Source of the DNA: Bog-473 sp963725895
GTDB taxonomy: Bacteria; Actinomycetota; Acidimicrobiia; Acidimicrobiales; RAAP-2
NCBI GenBank assembly: GCA_963725895.1
Contig: CAVSAJ010000003.1
Location: 1,054,001-1,118,000 of the forward strand
Direction of reading: 5' to 3'
Length of the DNA: 64,000 nucleotides
Position 1 is the first letter of the stretch, and each line of letters opens with the position of its first letter. Under the pieces are notes generated by a model. That model was not told where the DNA came from. It searched no databases and saw nothing but the letters and a program-made list of their open reading frames with translations. The position numbers and the translations under genes are program-made. Below are positions 42,546 to 51,347 of this stretch, piece by piece.

Positions 42546-43714
42546 TCGGCATCATCATCATCGTCGTCGTGGTCGTGGCGGTCCTGGCCATCGGGGCGGG
42601 AGCGCTGAGCGTCACGCGCACCCGTCGACGCGGGCGCGACACCACGACTGCGCCACCCACGCGCCCGCCCGGACGACCTCCCCCACCCGCAGCGCCACAG
42701 GCCGAGGCGCCCACGCGCCCGGCACCTGCACCACAGGCACCGTCACCACCAAAGGCACCGACCGAAGCACCGCCCGCGGAACCAGAAGCTCAGCCCGCTG
42801 CACCGCCGGCCACCTACCGCAGCCGTCTGGGCGGCGTGCGCGGCCTGTTCAGCGGCGCCGTCTCCGCCCTGCGCTCGGGCCGCATCGACGCGGAGACCTG
42901 GGACTCGCTCGAGGAGGCGCTCATCCGGGCCGACGTGGGAGTGGCGACGGCGAACGCGCTCCTCGAGGAGCTGCGGGCCAAGGTTGACGCCAAGGAGATC
43001 CGTGGCGGCGACGACCTCCTCGAGGCGCTCGGGCAGTCCATACGCGAGTTGCTTCAGACGGCCGATTCACGGGCGCTCCGCTTCGACGGGCGTCCGGGTT
43101 CGCCCGACGTGTGGCTGATCGTCGGGGTCAACGGGGTGGGCAAGACGACGACCATCGGCAAGCTGGCGCGGCGCCAGTCTGCGGCCGGCCGCTCCGTCCT
43201 CCTCGCGGCCGGCGACACCTTCCGCGCCGCGGCGGCGGAGCAGCTCGCCCTGTGGGCCGAGCGGACGGGGACCGAGATCGTGCAGGGCGCCGAGGGCGGC
43301 GACCCCAGCGCCATTGTCTTCGACGCCGTGCAGCGTGCTGCTGCCCGCGGCAACGACCTGGTGCTGGCCGACACGGCCGGGCGCCTGCACACCAAGGTCA
43401 ACCTCGTCGAGGAGCTCAAGAAGATCCGGCGGGTGGCCGACCGCGATCCGGGCAACGTGACCGAGGTGCTCTTGGTCCTCGACGCCACCACCGGGCAGAA
43501 CGCGCTCGTCCAAGCGCGCCAGTTCACCGATGCCGTCGAGGTGACCGGGGTGGTGCTGACCAAGCTCGACGGGACGGCCAAAGGCGGCATCGTGATTGCG
43601 GTGCAGCGCGAGCTCGGTCTGCCGGTCAAATTGGTGGGATTGGGCGAGGGGCCCGACGACCTGGTCGACTTCGACCCCGACGAGTTCGTCGACGCCCTCC
43701 TCGCCAGCGACTGA
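42542..43714 (+). CDS. ftsY: Signal recognition particle receptor FtsY
   Basis: SRP receptor GTPase at the membrane, partner of Ffh (encoded at 46.7 kb). The 390-residue protein has an N-terminal membrane segment (IIIIVVVVVAVLAIGAGAL), a Pro/Ala-rich linker (residues 35-90), then the N domain (RSGRIDAETWDSLEEALIRADVGV) and G domain: GVNGVGKTTTIGKLA, AAGDTFRAAAAEQL, DTAGRLHTKVNL, TKLDGTAKGG and the end LGEGPDDLVDFDPDEFVDALL. All GTPase motifs are intact. Confidence 0.95.
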   Translation: MIGIIIIVVVVVAVLAIGAGALSVTRTRRRGRDTTTAPPTRPPGRPPPPAAPQAEAPTRPAPAPQAPSPPKAPTEAPPAEPEAQPAAPPATYRSRLGGVRGLFSGAVSALRSGRIDAETWDSLEEALIRADVGVATANALLEELRAKVDAKEIRGGDDLLEALGQSIRELLQTADSRALRFDGRPGSPDVWLIVGVNGVGKTTTIGKLARRQSAAGRSVLLAAGDTFRAAAAEQLALWAERTGTEIVQGAEGGDPSAIVFDAVQRAAARGNDLVLADTAGRLHTKVNLVEELKKIRRVADRDPGNVTEVLLVLDATTGQNALVQARQFTDAVEVTGVVLTKLDGTAKGGIVIAVQRELGLPVKLVGLGEGPDDLVDFDPDEFVDALLASD

Positions 43715-43788
43715 GCAGCGACGGCACCACGCCCGCACCACGATGGTGAGGGTGCCGGGTGTCGCTCATGGTGGAAGGGGGCGGAGGC

Positions 43789-44042
43789 ATGAAAGAGCGA
43801 CAGGTACGGGTCTTGACGATCGTCCTGATCGTCCACCTGATCGTCCTGTGGTTCACTCTCCGCGACCTGCGGCGGCAGCCTGACCCCGCCGTCCGGGGGT
43901 CCAAGCGGTTCTGGCGGGTGGCGGCGAGCCTGAACACGACGGGGTCGGCCGCCTACTGGCTGGTGGGACGCCGCCGCCGCGCGGTCACGCCCGCAGTCAC
44001 GCCGCCTCAGCGGCGCCTGCGCCGCCTCGGCGGGCGCCTGAG
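43789..44042 (+). CDS. PLDc_N-type small membrane protein, 3' end unclear
   Basis: The ATG at 43789 follows GGGGGCGGAGG. The product starts with a hydrophobic stretch (VLTIVLIVHLIVLWFTLRDL), followed by RRQPDPAVRGSKRFWRVAASLNTTGSAAYWLVGRR, which matches the two-helix PLD-nuclease N-terminal (PLDc_N) domain. The frame then stays open for hundreds of bases into an antisense gene. A shift by one base soon after the domain would give a stop at 44040-44042, just before the convergent gene's stop at 44044, and is the likely true end. Confidence 0.5.
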
Positions 44043-44043
44043 C

Positions 44044-44820
44044 TCAGCTCCAGCGCACCTGCACGGCGTCGCTGAACAGGTCGAGCACGGCGCGATCGCC
44101 CTCGATCGACAAGGCATCGGTCCCGGCGCGGTTCCACAGCGCGAGATACAGGTCGGCCGCCGTGCCGCGCACCGTGCACGCGGCGTCGGTCGCGCCAGCG
44201 CCCGCGCTGGAAGGCCAGGCACTCGTGGCCACGCCGTTGGTGTCGATCCGCAACAGCCAGGCCGCGTCGTCGTCAGTGCACGCCACGCCCAGCGTCGTGG
44301 GCGACTCCGGCGCGCAAGGAGGTGGAACGGCGCGGCACGAAGCAGGTCAACAGCTCGTCGGCACCATCGGCCGCGAAGGCCGCCGAGAAGGCGCTCCGTG
44401 CGATGCCTGCCGCCACTTCCGCGTCGACCCGGTGGATGGCAGTCTCGTGGGCCTGGCGGCGCGCCCACATGGCGAGCGGCGACGGCGCGGGCAAGAAGGT
44501 CCAGCACTCGAGGTCGGGTGGTGCAGCTTCGAGCGCGGCGGCCAACGCGCGTACACCCGTCACCCAACCAGCCGGCCAGCGCGTCGTCGGCGGGCCACGA
44601 GCCCACGATGTCGTCGAGGTCGAACTTCGCAGATCTCGGTCCGGGCGCCGGCCACGTAGCCAGTCGCCCAGCGGTGCACGCCGCCCATATGGCGCACGAG
44701 ATCGCGCACCTGCCACTCCGGGCACGTCGGCACCGCGGCATCGGCGCCGGCCGATTGGGTCGCGGCCACCATCAGCGCACCTTCGTGGCGCAGCGCCTCG
44801 ATGTGGGTCGCGACCTCCAC
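44044..44820 (-). pseudogene. Maleylpyruvate isomerase N-terminal family protein, three frameshifts
   Basis: The pieces, on the minus strand, are HIEALRHEGALMVAATQS with VPTCPEWQVRDLVRHMGGVHRW (classic mycothiol-dependent maleylpyruvate isomerase/DinB start), then AKFDLDDIVGSWPADDALAGW, then VRALAAALEAAPPDLECWTF and MWARRQAHETAIHRVDAEVA, and last ACTDDDAAWLLRIDTNGV to VQVRWS. Shifts lie near 44630, 44557 and 44306-44310; each is repaired by removing one base. The repaired protein would be about 257 residues, matching the TIGR03083 family. The GTG at 44820 follows the FKBP stop by 11 bp. Confidence 0.75.
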
Positions 44821-44831
44821 GGGGCGGACCG

Positions 44832-45428
44832 CTACTTCACGTTGAGGAGGTCGATGACGAAGACGAGGGTGTCGTTGGGCGCGATGCCCGGTCCCGGTGA
44901 CGTGTCCTTGTAGCCGAGGCTCGGGGGGATGATCAGCTCGCGTCGTCCGCCGACCTTCATGCCCACGACGCCCTTGTCCCAGCCGGGGATCACCTCGCCC
45001 GCTCCGAGCGTGAAGCTGAAGGGCTGACTGGACCATGAGGACTGGATCACCTTGCCCGACGAGTAGGTCGCGAGGACGTACTGGACGGTGACGGTGTCGC
45101 CCGGCGAGGCGATCTTCCCAGTGCCGGCGATGAGGTCCGCACTCTCGAGCGAGGTCGGCGGCGCCCCCGAGGGCACCGTCACGGTCGGTGCCGTGCCGGA
45201 GGTGCCGGCTGGGGACCGGTCGGCCTGCGGGATGGGAGCGATGGCGATGAGGGCTCCACCACCGGCCGCGGTGCTCGTGGTCGCAGATCGGCTGTTGCTG
45301 GTGTTGTGCGTGGTCGTGGTGTCGCTCGACGAGGTCGACGGCGAGGAACTACAGGCAGTCAGGCCAAGCGCCCCCGCGGCGACGAGCACACCCGCGAGTG
45401 ACCAGGCGCGAGAACGGCTGCGGAACAT
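44832..45428 (-). CDS. FKBP-type peptidyl-prolyl isomerase, lipoprotein
   Basis: A 198-residue exported cis-trans prolyl isomerase. A signal peptide ends in the lipobox LTAC at about residues 23-26, so it is probably anchored to the outer face of the membrane. A Ser/Thr-rich linker of about 60 residues precedes the FKBP domain: GDTVTVQYVLATYSSGKVIQSSW, VIPGWDKGVVGMKVGGRRELIIPPSLGY and NDTLVFVIDLLNVK. Active-site aromatic residues are mostly kept, though the usual Asp/Phe pair near the start differs (YVLATYSSGK). It is a likely envelope folding factor. Confidence 0.9.
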   Translation of the reverse strand: MFRSRSRAWSLAGVLVAAGALGLTACSSSPSTSSSDTTTTHNTSNSRSATTSTAAGGGALIAIAPIPQADRSPAGTSGTAPTVTVPSGAPPTSLESADLIAGTGKIASPGDTVTVQYVLATYSSGKVIQSSWSSQPFSFTLGAGEVIPGWDKGVVGMKVGGRRELIIPPSLGYKDTSPGPGIAPNDTLVFVIDLLNVK

Positions 45429-45515
45429 GGGCCGAGACGGTAGCCGTTCACCGACACCGCACGGGGGCAGAGCACCACGGCACCCCGGCAGCGATCGATC
45501 GGGCCGACGGGTCCC

Positions 45516-46502
45516 TCAGCACGTCACGCGGTAGGGGTCCCAGGCCGGTGGTGCTTCGCGTAGATATGCCTCGGCCAGGTCGCGGACGACGTCGGGCGCG
45601 AGCACGCTCTCCGCGTGCGCGGCAGGGGCCAGCGTGGGTGTGAGCCCGGACACGTCCGCGGCGACCCAGGTGCACTCGCCACCCGCGTCAGCCTCCGCAT
45701 CGTTCAGCCGCTCGGCCAATGGTCCGAGGTCGACCCGGGCTCGCACCGGGCGCGTCCGGAACTGCACCCAGCTCTCGTAGCGGTAGGCGAGCTCGTAGTG
45801 CGAGCCGCGCATCGTCAACAGCGCACCCCGTTCGGTCGCGCCATGCAGGGCGATGGGATGCAGGCCCGAGACCCACTGGCCGCCGAAGCGGTGGCCCCCG
45901 CCGTCAGGCGCCGACTCGGCCACCTCGACGACGGCGAGGTCGAGGTCGGGCACGTCGGTGATGGTCACCGATCCCGAGGTGAGGGCAGCCTCGCTGGCCG
46001 AGAGCGTCGCGTCTTCTGCTGCCCACAGATCGCGGAAGGACTCGAGCCGGTCGCACAGCTCGGGCAACCGCTCCAGCAGCTCGGTGTAGAGCAAGCGGTG
46101 CGCGTCGTAGTCGTCCGGAGGTCGTCGAGCGGGCTGCGCTCGGGGTCGGCGTAGGCCGAGAGCACCATGGAGATGCGCGCCTCTCGGCGACGAGGTGACG
46201 CGAAGTCGCCTGCCCGGCCACCTCGACCAGCAGCGGCGCGCCAGCGCGTCGGCCGGCGACGCGAGCGCGAAGACCCACCAACCGTCCTGGTCGAAGTGGT
46301 TGTTGGACACGGCCTCTGCCCCGGGGTGGTGGTCGAACGCGTCGAGATACAAGAAGGCCATCTCGGCGGAGAGGTCCGCCGCGAACGGGGCCGGGCTCCC
46401 GATGCCGGGCCAATGCGACAGGCACAGCAGCGTGCCGCTGGTCGGCGAGCCGTCCACGACGACTACGGATCGTGCCGGCGGCGTCGCCGGCAAGCTCGCC
46501 AT
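45516..46502 (-). pseudogene. DUF6687-like protein, frameshifted
   Basis: The N-terminal part from the ATG at 46502 reads VVVVDGSPTSGTLLCLSHWPG, DLSAEMAFLYLDAF and SNNHFDQDGWWVFALASPADALA, a pattern seen in the DUF6687 family. Then three frame changes occur near 46237, 46213 and 46115, where the coherent pieces PLLVEVAG, GDFASPRREARISMVLSAYADPERSPLDDL and DDYDAHRLLYTELLERLPEL lie in successive frames. The rest reads through to 45516 with SGLHPIALHGATERGALLTMRGSHYELAYRYESWVQF. Each break is repaired by one extra base in a C or G run. The repaired length is about 329 residues. Function unknown. Confidence 0.6.
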
Positions 46503-46662
46503 ATGGCACGTAGTGCAGGTCAGGGGAGCGAGGTCCGATGCCACGGAGCGTACGGGGCACGGGCGGTACTGGGAACCGGTGGTAACCGGGCACTGGCGGT
46601 ACCGGGACATGGCATGGCCTGCGCCGCGGACCGCACGGGCGTCCCCACTAACCTGAGACCCC

Positions 46663-48250
46663 ATGTTCGATGCCCTCTCCGACCGCCTGGAGCGGATCTC
46701 GACGCGCCTGCGCGGGCAAGGGCCGGATCAGTGACGAAGACCTCGACGAGGCGCTGAAGGAGATCCGCACCGCGCTCTTGGAGGCGGACGTCGAGCTCGG
46801 CGTGGCCAGACGCTTCTGCGACGGCATCCGCCTGCGGGTGAGCACCGAGGCGCTCTCGAAGAGCCTCACCCCGGGCCAGCAGGTCATCAGGGCGGTGCAC
46901 GAGGAGCTGATCGCGGTCCTCGGCGGCGAGACCCTCAAGCTCTCGTACGCGTCGAGGCCCCCGACGGTCGTGCTCATGGCGGGCCTCCAGGGGTCGGGTA
47001 AGACGACCACCTCCGCCAAGCTCGCCCGATGGTGGAAGCAGCAGGGTCGCAACCCGATGCTCGTGGGGGCCGACCTCCAGCGCCCCGCCGCCGTCGAGCA
47101 GCTGCGCGTGCTCGGCCAGCAGGCCGGCGTCACCGTCTTCTCGGAGCCCACCGATCCCGTCCGCTGCGCGCAGGCCGGGATGGAAGAGGCGCGGCGACTC
47201 GGCCGAGATATCTGCATCATCGACACCGCGGGCCGCCTCACCATCGACGCCGAGCTGATGGAGCAGATCAGGGACATCTCGGCGGCGACGCAGCCGCACT
47301 ACACGTTCTTGGTGATCGACGCCATGATCGGACAGGACGCCGTCGCCACCGCGAAGGCGTTCCACGACGCGCTCGAGTTGAGCGGCGTCATCCTCACCAA
47401 GCTCGACGGCGACGCTCGCGGTGGCGCCGCCCTCTCGGTGAAGGGCGTCGTCGGCAGGCCGATCGCCTTCGCCAGCACGGGCGAGCGTCTCGAGGACTTC
47501 GACCTCTTCCACCCCGACCGCATGGCGGACCGGATCCTGGGGATGGGGGACGTGCTCAGCCTGATCGAGCAGGCCGAGCGCACCATGGACACCGACGAGG
47601 TGGCCAAGAGCGCCTCGCGCCTGATGCAGGGACAGTTCACGCTCGAGGACTTCCTGTCGCAGCTGCGCCAGGTGAAGAAGATGGGCTCGCTGGGCGGGCT
47701 CATGCGACTCATGCCCGGTATGTCAAAGGAGATGCGCCAGGCGGCCGGGCAGATCGACGACGGCGAGGTGGCCAAGGTCGAGGCGATCGTGTGCTCCATG
47801 ACAACGGCCGAGCGCAACGACACCTCGATCATGGACGGCTCCCGCCGGTCCCGGGTCGCTCGAGGATCGGGCACCACGATCCAGGACGTCAACGCGCTGC
47901 TCAAGCAGTTCAAGGAGATGCAAAAGATGATGAAGGGGATGGCATCGGGCGCCATGCCCAACCTGCCCGGCATGCCGAACTTCTCTGGGATGAGTGGCCG
48001 CGCCGCCAAGAAGATGCTGGCCCAACAGGCGGCCGGCGCCGGGCCCGCCGGACTAGGCGCCGGTGCCGAGGGTGCTGACTTCGACATGCTCTCGCAGCTG
48101 ATGGGCGGCGACGGTGACGGGGCCGAGCTGCCGGCGGGCTTTCCGGGTCTGCCCGCACCGACAGGCTCTGCCCGACCGGTCGTGACCGCCAACAAGGGCA
48201 CGAAGAAGAAGAAAAAGGGCGGACGGGTCACGCCCCGGAAGGGCCAATAG
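46663..48250 (+). CDS. ffh: Signal recognition particle protein Ffh, one frameshift
   Basis: SRP54 GTPase that targets membrane proteins. From the ATG at 46663 the product begins FDALSDRLERISTRLRGQG, then the frame breaks at CCGGA, 46723-46727, and resumes as ISDEDLDEALKEIRTALLEADVELGVA. The G domain has MAGLQGSGKTTTSAKLA, DTAGRLTIDAELM, and TKLDGDARGGAALSV. The methionine-rich M domain follows (FKEMQKMMKGMASGAMPNLPGMPN). A lysine-rich tail ends the protein. Removal of one base gives about 528 residues, the normal size. Because Ffh is essential, a sequence error is likely. Confidence 0.93.
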
Positions 48251-48287
48251 CCACGAGCGAAGAGCCAAGAGAGGTCCTGACCTGTCC

Positions 48288-48319
48288 CGTCTGGCACAAT
48301 GGGCGTCTGGCAGAATGGT
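48288..48319 (+). promoter_or_regulatory. Tandem 16-bp repeat in the rpsP leader
   Basis: CGTCTGGCACAATGGG at 48288 is followed directly by CGTCTGGCAGAATGGT at 48304. The CACAAT and CAGAAT parts resemble -10 hexamers, so duplicated promoter elements are possible. The remaining leader up to the start at 48420 holds GC-rich inverted sequences (CCGGC...GCCGG near 48333). Confidence 0.35.
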
Positions 48320-48419
48320 CCCCTGGGCTGCCGGCGTGTCCGCCGGCCATTCACCCGGTGTGCCGACCTGAGGCCCCGGGCATCCGGGCCTGGGATCCCA
48401 GAAGTGGAGGAATCAGTTC

Positions 48420-48704
48420 GTGGCAGTGAAGCTCCGCCTGGTGCGGATGGGTAAGAAGAAGCAGCCGACCTACAGGGTGGTGGCGGCCGACAGCCGGTCG
48501 CCGCGCGACGGGCGCTTCCTCGAGATCGTGGGGACCTACGCGCCCCGGGGCTCGTCGACGACCGAGCCCGATGCGGTCATCAACATCGACAACGAGAAGG
48601 CCGTCAAGTGGCTGGTCAACGGCGCCACGCCGACCGAGCGGGTCGAGCGGCTCCTCAAGACCTCCGGTGCCTGGGACGAGTTCGCCGCGGCGAGGGCGAA
48701 GTGA
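48420..48704 (+). CDS. rpsP: 30S ribosomal protein S16
   Basis: A 94-residue S16 protein: AVKLRLVRMGKKKQPTYRVV, ADSRSPRDGRFLEIVGTYAPR and DNEKAVKWLVNGATPTERVERLL. All family blocks are present. The GTG at 48420 follows a GTGGAGGAA site. The stop overlaps the KH-protein start (GTGA). It opens the rpsP-khpA-rimM-trmD-rplS operon. Confidence 0.97.
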   Translation: MAVKLRLVRMGKKKQPTYRVVAADSRSPRDGRFLEIVGTYAPRGSSTTEPDAVINIDNEKAVKWLVNGATPTERVERLLKTSGAWDEFAAARAK

Positions 48705-49060
48705 CCGATCTCTACGAAGCAGGCGACATCAACCAGACCGGCGGCGGGGACGACGACGACGATGCGAGCATCGCGGACGAGGATGCCGCCTTCGGGAACG
48801 AGCGCGATGCGCTCGACGGGGGCGCCGCGTTGGCGGTGCTCACGTATCTCGCCCGCTCGCTGTCGAACGATCCCGACTCGGTGGAGATCAACGCAGAGGA
48901 ACGGCGCGGCGGCCTGCGTCTGAGCCTGCATGTCAATCCCGACGACATGGGCCGCGTCATCGGGCGGCGGGGCCGCACGGCACAGGCCATCCGCACCGTC
49001 GTCAACGTGGCTGGCGCAAAGGACGGCGTCCAGGCCAGCGTGGACATCGTCGACGACTGA
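48701..49060 (+). CDS. khpA: KH-domain RNA-binding protein (KhpA type)
   Basis: A 119-residue protein; its second half is a KH domain typical of KhpA (YlqC), with LTYLARSLSNDPDSVEINAE and the GxxG loop VIGRRGRTAQAIRTVVNVA. KhpA partners KhpB as an RNA chaperone affecting cell elongation in Gram-positive bacteria. An acidic, low-complexity N-terminal extension of about 45 residues (TGGGDDDDDASIADEDAAF) is unusual, as KhpA is normally about 75 residues. The GTG at 48701 overlaps the rpsP stop. Confidence 0.88.
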   Translation: MTDLYEAGDINQTGGGDDDDDASIADEDAAFGNERDALDGGAALAVLTYLARSLSNDPDSVEINAEERRGGLRLSLHVNPDDMGRVIGRRGRTAQAIRTVVNVAGAKDGVQASVDIVDD

Positions 49061-49061
49061 A

Positions 49062-49530
49062 CTGCTCACGGTCGGCCGGATCGCCCGGGCCCATGGCCTG
49101 AAGGGCGAAGTGGTCGTGCACCTCTGGACCGACCAGACCCAGCGCCTCGATCCGGGCGCCACGCTGATCGCTCGCGGCAGGACCTTGCGCGTCCTGTCAT
49201 CGCGCCCGATGGGGGGCGCCGACCGTTTCCTGGTGCAATTCGAAGGCGTCGTCGGAACGTCGTACGGCCGAAGAGCTGCATGGCGCCGACCTCGAGGCCG
49301 AGCCACTGGAGGTGCCAGGGACGCTGTGGGTACACGAGCTCGTGGGCTCGTTGGTGCGCGACGCCACCGGCACCTCGCTGGGGCGGATCGCGTCGGTGGA
49401 GGCCAACCCAGCCAGCGACCTGCTCGTCCTCGAGTCGGGTGGCTTGATCCCGCTGCGCTTCGTGACCGGCCACGACGCCGAAGGCGGGACGGTCGACGTC
49501 GACATTCCCGAGGGACTCCTCGAGCTGTGA
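49062..49530 (+). CDS. rimM: Ribosome maturation factor RimM, frameshifted
   Basis: Binds S19 during 30S assembly. The N-terminal beta-barrel reads LLTVGRIARAHGLKGEVVVHL, then FLVQFEGVV before the frame is lost at TCGGA, 49252-49256. The next frame gives TAEELHGADLEAEPLEVPG and the PRC domain ELVGSLVRDATGTSLGRIASVEANPASDLLVLE to PEGLLEL. Reading TCGA instead gives FEGVVERRTAEELHGADL without a gap and about 156 residues. The start is odd too: only CTG (49062) is available near the family N-terminus, 1 nt after the preceding stop. Confidence 0.88.
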
Positions 49531-49540
49531 GGTCAACGCC

Positions 49541-50359
49541 GTGAGGATCGACGTCTTCACGATCTTCCCCGACGCCGTGGCCGGTTACTGCGGCACGTCC
49601 ATCCTCGGGCGGGCCACCGGTGCGGGCGCCCTCGACCTGCGGGTGCACGACCTGCGCCAGGGCGCGGACGACCCCCGTCGCTCCGTCGACGACAGCCCCT
49701 TCGGAGGCGGCGCGGGCATGGTGCTCATGGCCGAGCCGCTGTTCCGCTGCGTGGAGTCTGTGGACGACCTGCCCCGGCCCCTCTACCTCCTCACGCCGGG
49801 CGGGCGGCCCTTCGATCAGTCCGTGGCCGCGGAGCTGGCGGCACTGGGGGAGGCGGTGGGACACGGCGGCGGTGGGTTCTCTCTGCTGTGCGGTCGCTAC
49901 GAGGGCGTGGACCAGCGGGTGGCCGACCACCTGGTCGACGGCGAGCTGTCCGTGGGCGATTTCGTGCTGGCCGGTGGAGAACTGGCCGCGCTGGCCGTGG
50001 TCGAGGCGGTGGCCCGCCTGCTGCCGGGCGTGCTCGGCAACGAGGACTCGGTGCAGGACGAGAGCTTCAGCGGCGGACTGCTCGAGTACCCCCACTACAC
50101 ACGTCCCGCGTCGTTCCGGGGGTGGGACGTGCCCGAAGTGCTGCGCTCGGGCGACCACGGCGCGGTGGCCGCGTGGCGACGCACGCAGGCTCTCGTGCGC
50201 ACGGCCGAACGGCGGCCCGATCTGATCGAGCGCCTGGTCAGGGCGTCGGCGCTCAGCCCCAGCGACGTGCGGTCCCTCTCGGAGCACGGCTACCATGTCC
50301 TGTCCGGCACAGAGCAGACCGAGCAGGAAAAGAACCCGCACACCGACGGGCCGGAGTGA
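49541..50359 (+). CDS. trmD: tRNA (guanine37-N1)-methyltransferase
   Basis: SPOUT-class enzyme methylating G37 of tRNAs to prevent frameshifting. The 272-residue product has RIDVFTIFPDAVAGYCGTSILGRA at the start and VDDSPFGGGAGMVLMAEPLFRC. The trefoil-knot block is LCGRYEGVDQRVADHLVDGELSVGDFVLAGGELAALAV, followed by EYPHYTRPASFRGWDVPEVLRSGDH. All known SAM-binding motifs are present. The GTG at 49541 follows rimM by 10 bp. A 30-residue hydrophilic tail is extra. Confidence 0.95.
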   Translation: MRIDVFTIFPDAVAGYCGTSILGRATGAGALDLRVHDLRQGADDPRRSVDDSPFGGGAGMVLMAEPLFRCVESVDDLPRPLYLLTPGGRPFDQSVAAELAALGEAVGHGGGGFSLLCGRYEGVDQRVADHLVDGELSVGDFVLAGGELAALAVVEAVARLLPGVLGNEDSVQDESFSGGLLEYPHYTRPASFRGWDVPEVLRSGDHGAVAAWRRTQALVRTAERRPDLIERLVRASALSPSDVRSLSEHGYHVLSGTEQTEQEKNPHTDGPE

Positions 50360-50375
50360 GCGAAGGACGCCCCCC

Positions 50376-50996
50376 ATGCACCCCACCGAAACGATCGATC
50401 GCGACAGCCTGCGCGACGACATCCCCGAGTTCCGACCCGGCGACACCGTCAAGGTGCACGTCCGGGTGGTCGAGGGGAACCGGGAGCGCGTGCAGGTCTT
50501 CCAGGGCGCCGTCATGCGGCGCCAGGGCGGCGGGGTGCAGGAGACCTTCACGGTACGCAAGGTCAGCTTCGGCGTCGGTGTCGAGCGGACCTTTCCCCTC
50601 CATTCGCCGACCATCGCCAAGATCGAGGTCACGACGCTCGGCGACGTTCGTCGGGCCAAGCTCTACTACCTGCGTGACCGGCACGGGAAGGCGGCCAAGA
50701 TCAAGGAGCGTCGGGTGGCGCGGGGCAAGCCGGCGGCTGCCGAGGTCGTGGACCAGGAGACCATCGACGAGGAGTTCCTCGAAGACGAGGTCATCGCCGA
50801 GGAGCTCGACGAGGTCGAGCTCGACGAGCTGTCCGGTGCGGACGCTGCCGCCGAGGCCGAAGACGAAGTGGACTCCGATGTCGACGAGCCCGAAGGCGAC
50901 GTGGTGGACATGGTGGACGAGGCTCCGGCCTCCGACGAGGGGTCCGGCGACGCCGGCGAGGCCGGCGCAGCCGCCGCGGAGGAAGCCGACGGTTAG
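50376..50996 (+). CDS. rplS: 50S ribosomal protein L19 with long acidic C-terminal extension
   Basis: The first about 115 residues are a complete L19: DIPEFRPGDTVKVHVRVVEGNRERVQVFQGAVMRRQGGG, then RKVSFGVGVERTFPLHSPTI and RRAKLYYLRDRHGKAAKIKERR. The ATG at 50376 is used. After that, about 90 further residues are strongly acidic (EEFLEDEVIAEELDEVELDEL ... DVDEPEGDVVDMVDEAPA) and end in an Ala/Gly/Glu stretch. Ordinary L19 ends near residue 115-120. The extension is in frame with no stop, so it is likely real; its role is unknown. Confidence 0.95.
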   Translation: MHPTETIDRDSLRDDIPEFRPGDTVKVHVRVVEGNRERVQVFQGAVMRRQGGGVQETFTVRKVSFGVGVERTFPLHSPTIAKIEVTTLGDVRRAKLYYLRDRHGKAAKIKERRVARGKPAAAEVVDQETIDEEFLEDEVIAEELDEVELDELSGADAAAEAEDEVDSDVDEPEGDVVDMVDEAPASDEGSGDAGEAGAAAAEEADG

Positions 50997-51014
50997 AACA
51001 GCGGGCGGCGCCGC

Positions 51015-51308
51015 GTGAGCGAGGAAGACCTCGAGCGCTACGAGTCCGAAATCGAGCTCGGGCTCGTCCAGGAGTACCGGGCGGTCCTCCCCGTCTTCCG
51101 CTACGTCATCGAGACCGAGCGGCGCTTCTATCTGGCCAACGAAGTGTCGATGAAGGTGCGCGGGGATACGACGCCGGCGTGTATCGAGGTCGAGCTGCAC
51201 GACGCTTGGGTGTGGGACATGTACCGGCCCGCTCGCTTCGTGCCCGAGGTGCGCGTCGTGACCTTTCGTGACGTCAACATCGAGCGGTTGCCAGAGCAGG
51301 ACCTCTGA
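51015..51308 (+). CDS. DUF2469 family protein
   Basis: A 97-residue protein of the actinobacterial DUF2469 family: SEEDLERYESEIELGLVQEYRAVLPVFRYVIETERRFYLAN and DAWVWDMYRPARFVPEVRVVTFRDVNIE. Found between rplS and yraN in many actinobacteria, as here. The function is unknown. The GTG at 51015 is the start. Confidence 0.92.
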   Translation: MSEEDLERYESEIELGLVQEYRAVLPVFRYVIETERRFYLANEVSMKVRGDTTPACIEVELHDAWVWDMYRPARFVPEVRVVTFRDVNIERLPEQDL

Positions 51309-51347
51309 GCCTCTGAATCTCTGAACTCCTGGCGCGCTCGCCGCCGG

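Noticed and set aside
48250..48420. Riboswitch or SRP RNA upstream of rpsP
   Set aside because: No known consensus; only repeated CGTCTGGCA units and short GC hairpins.
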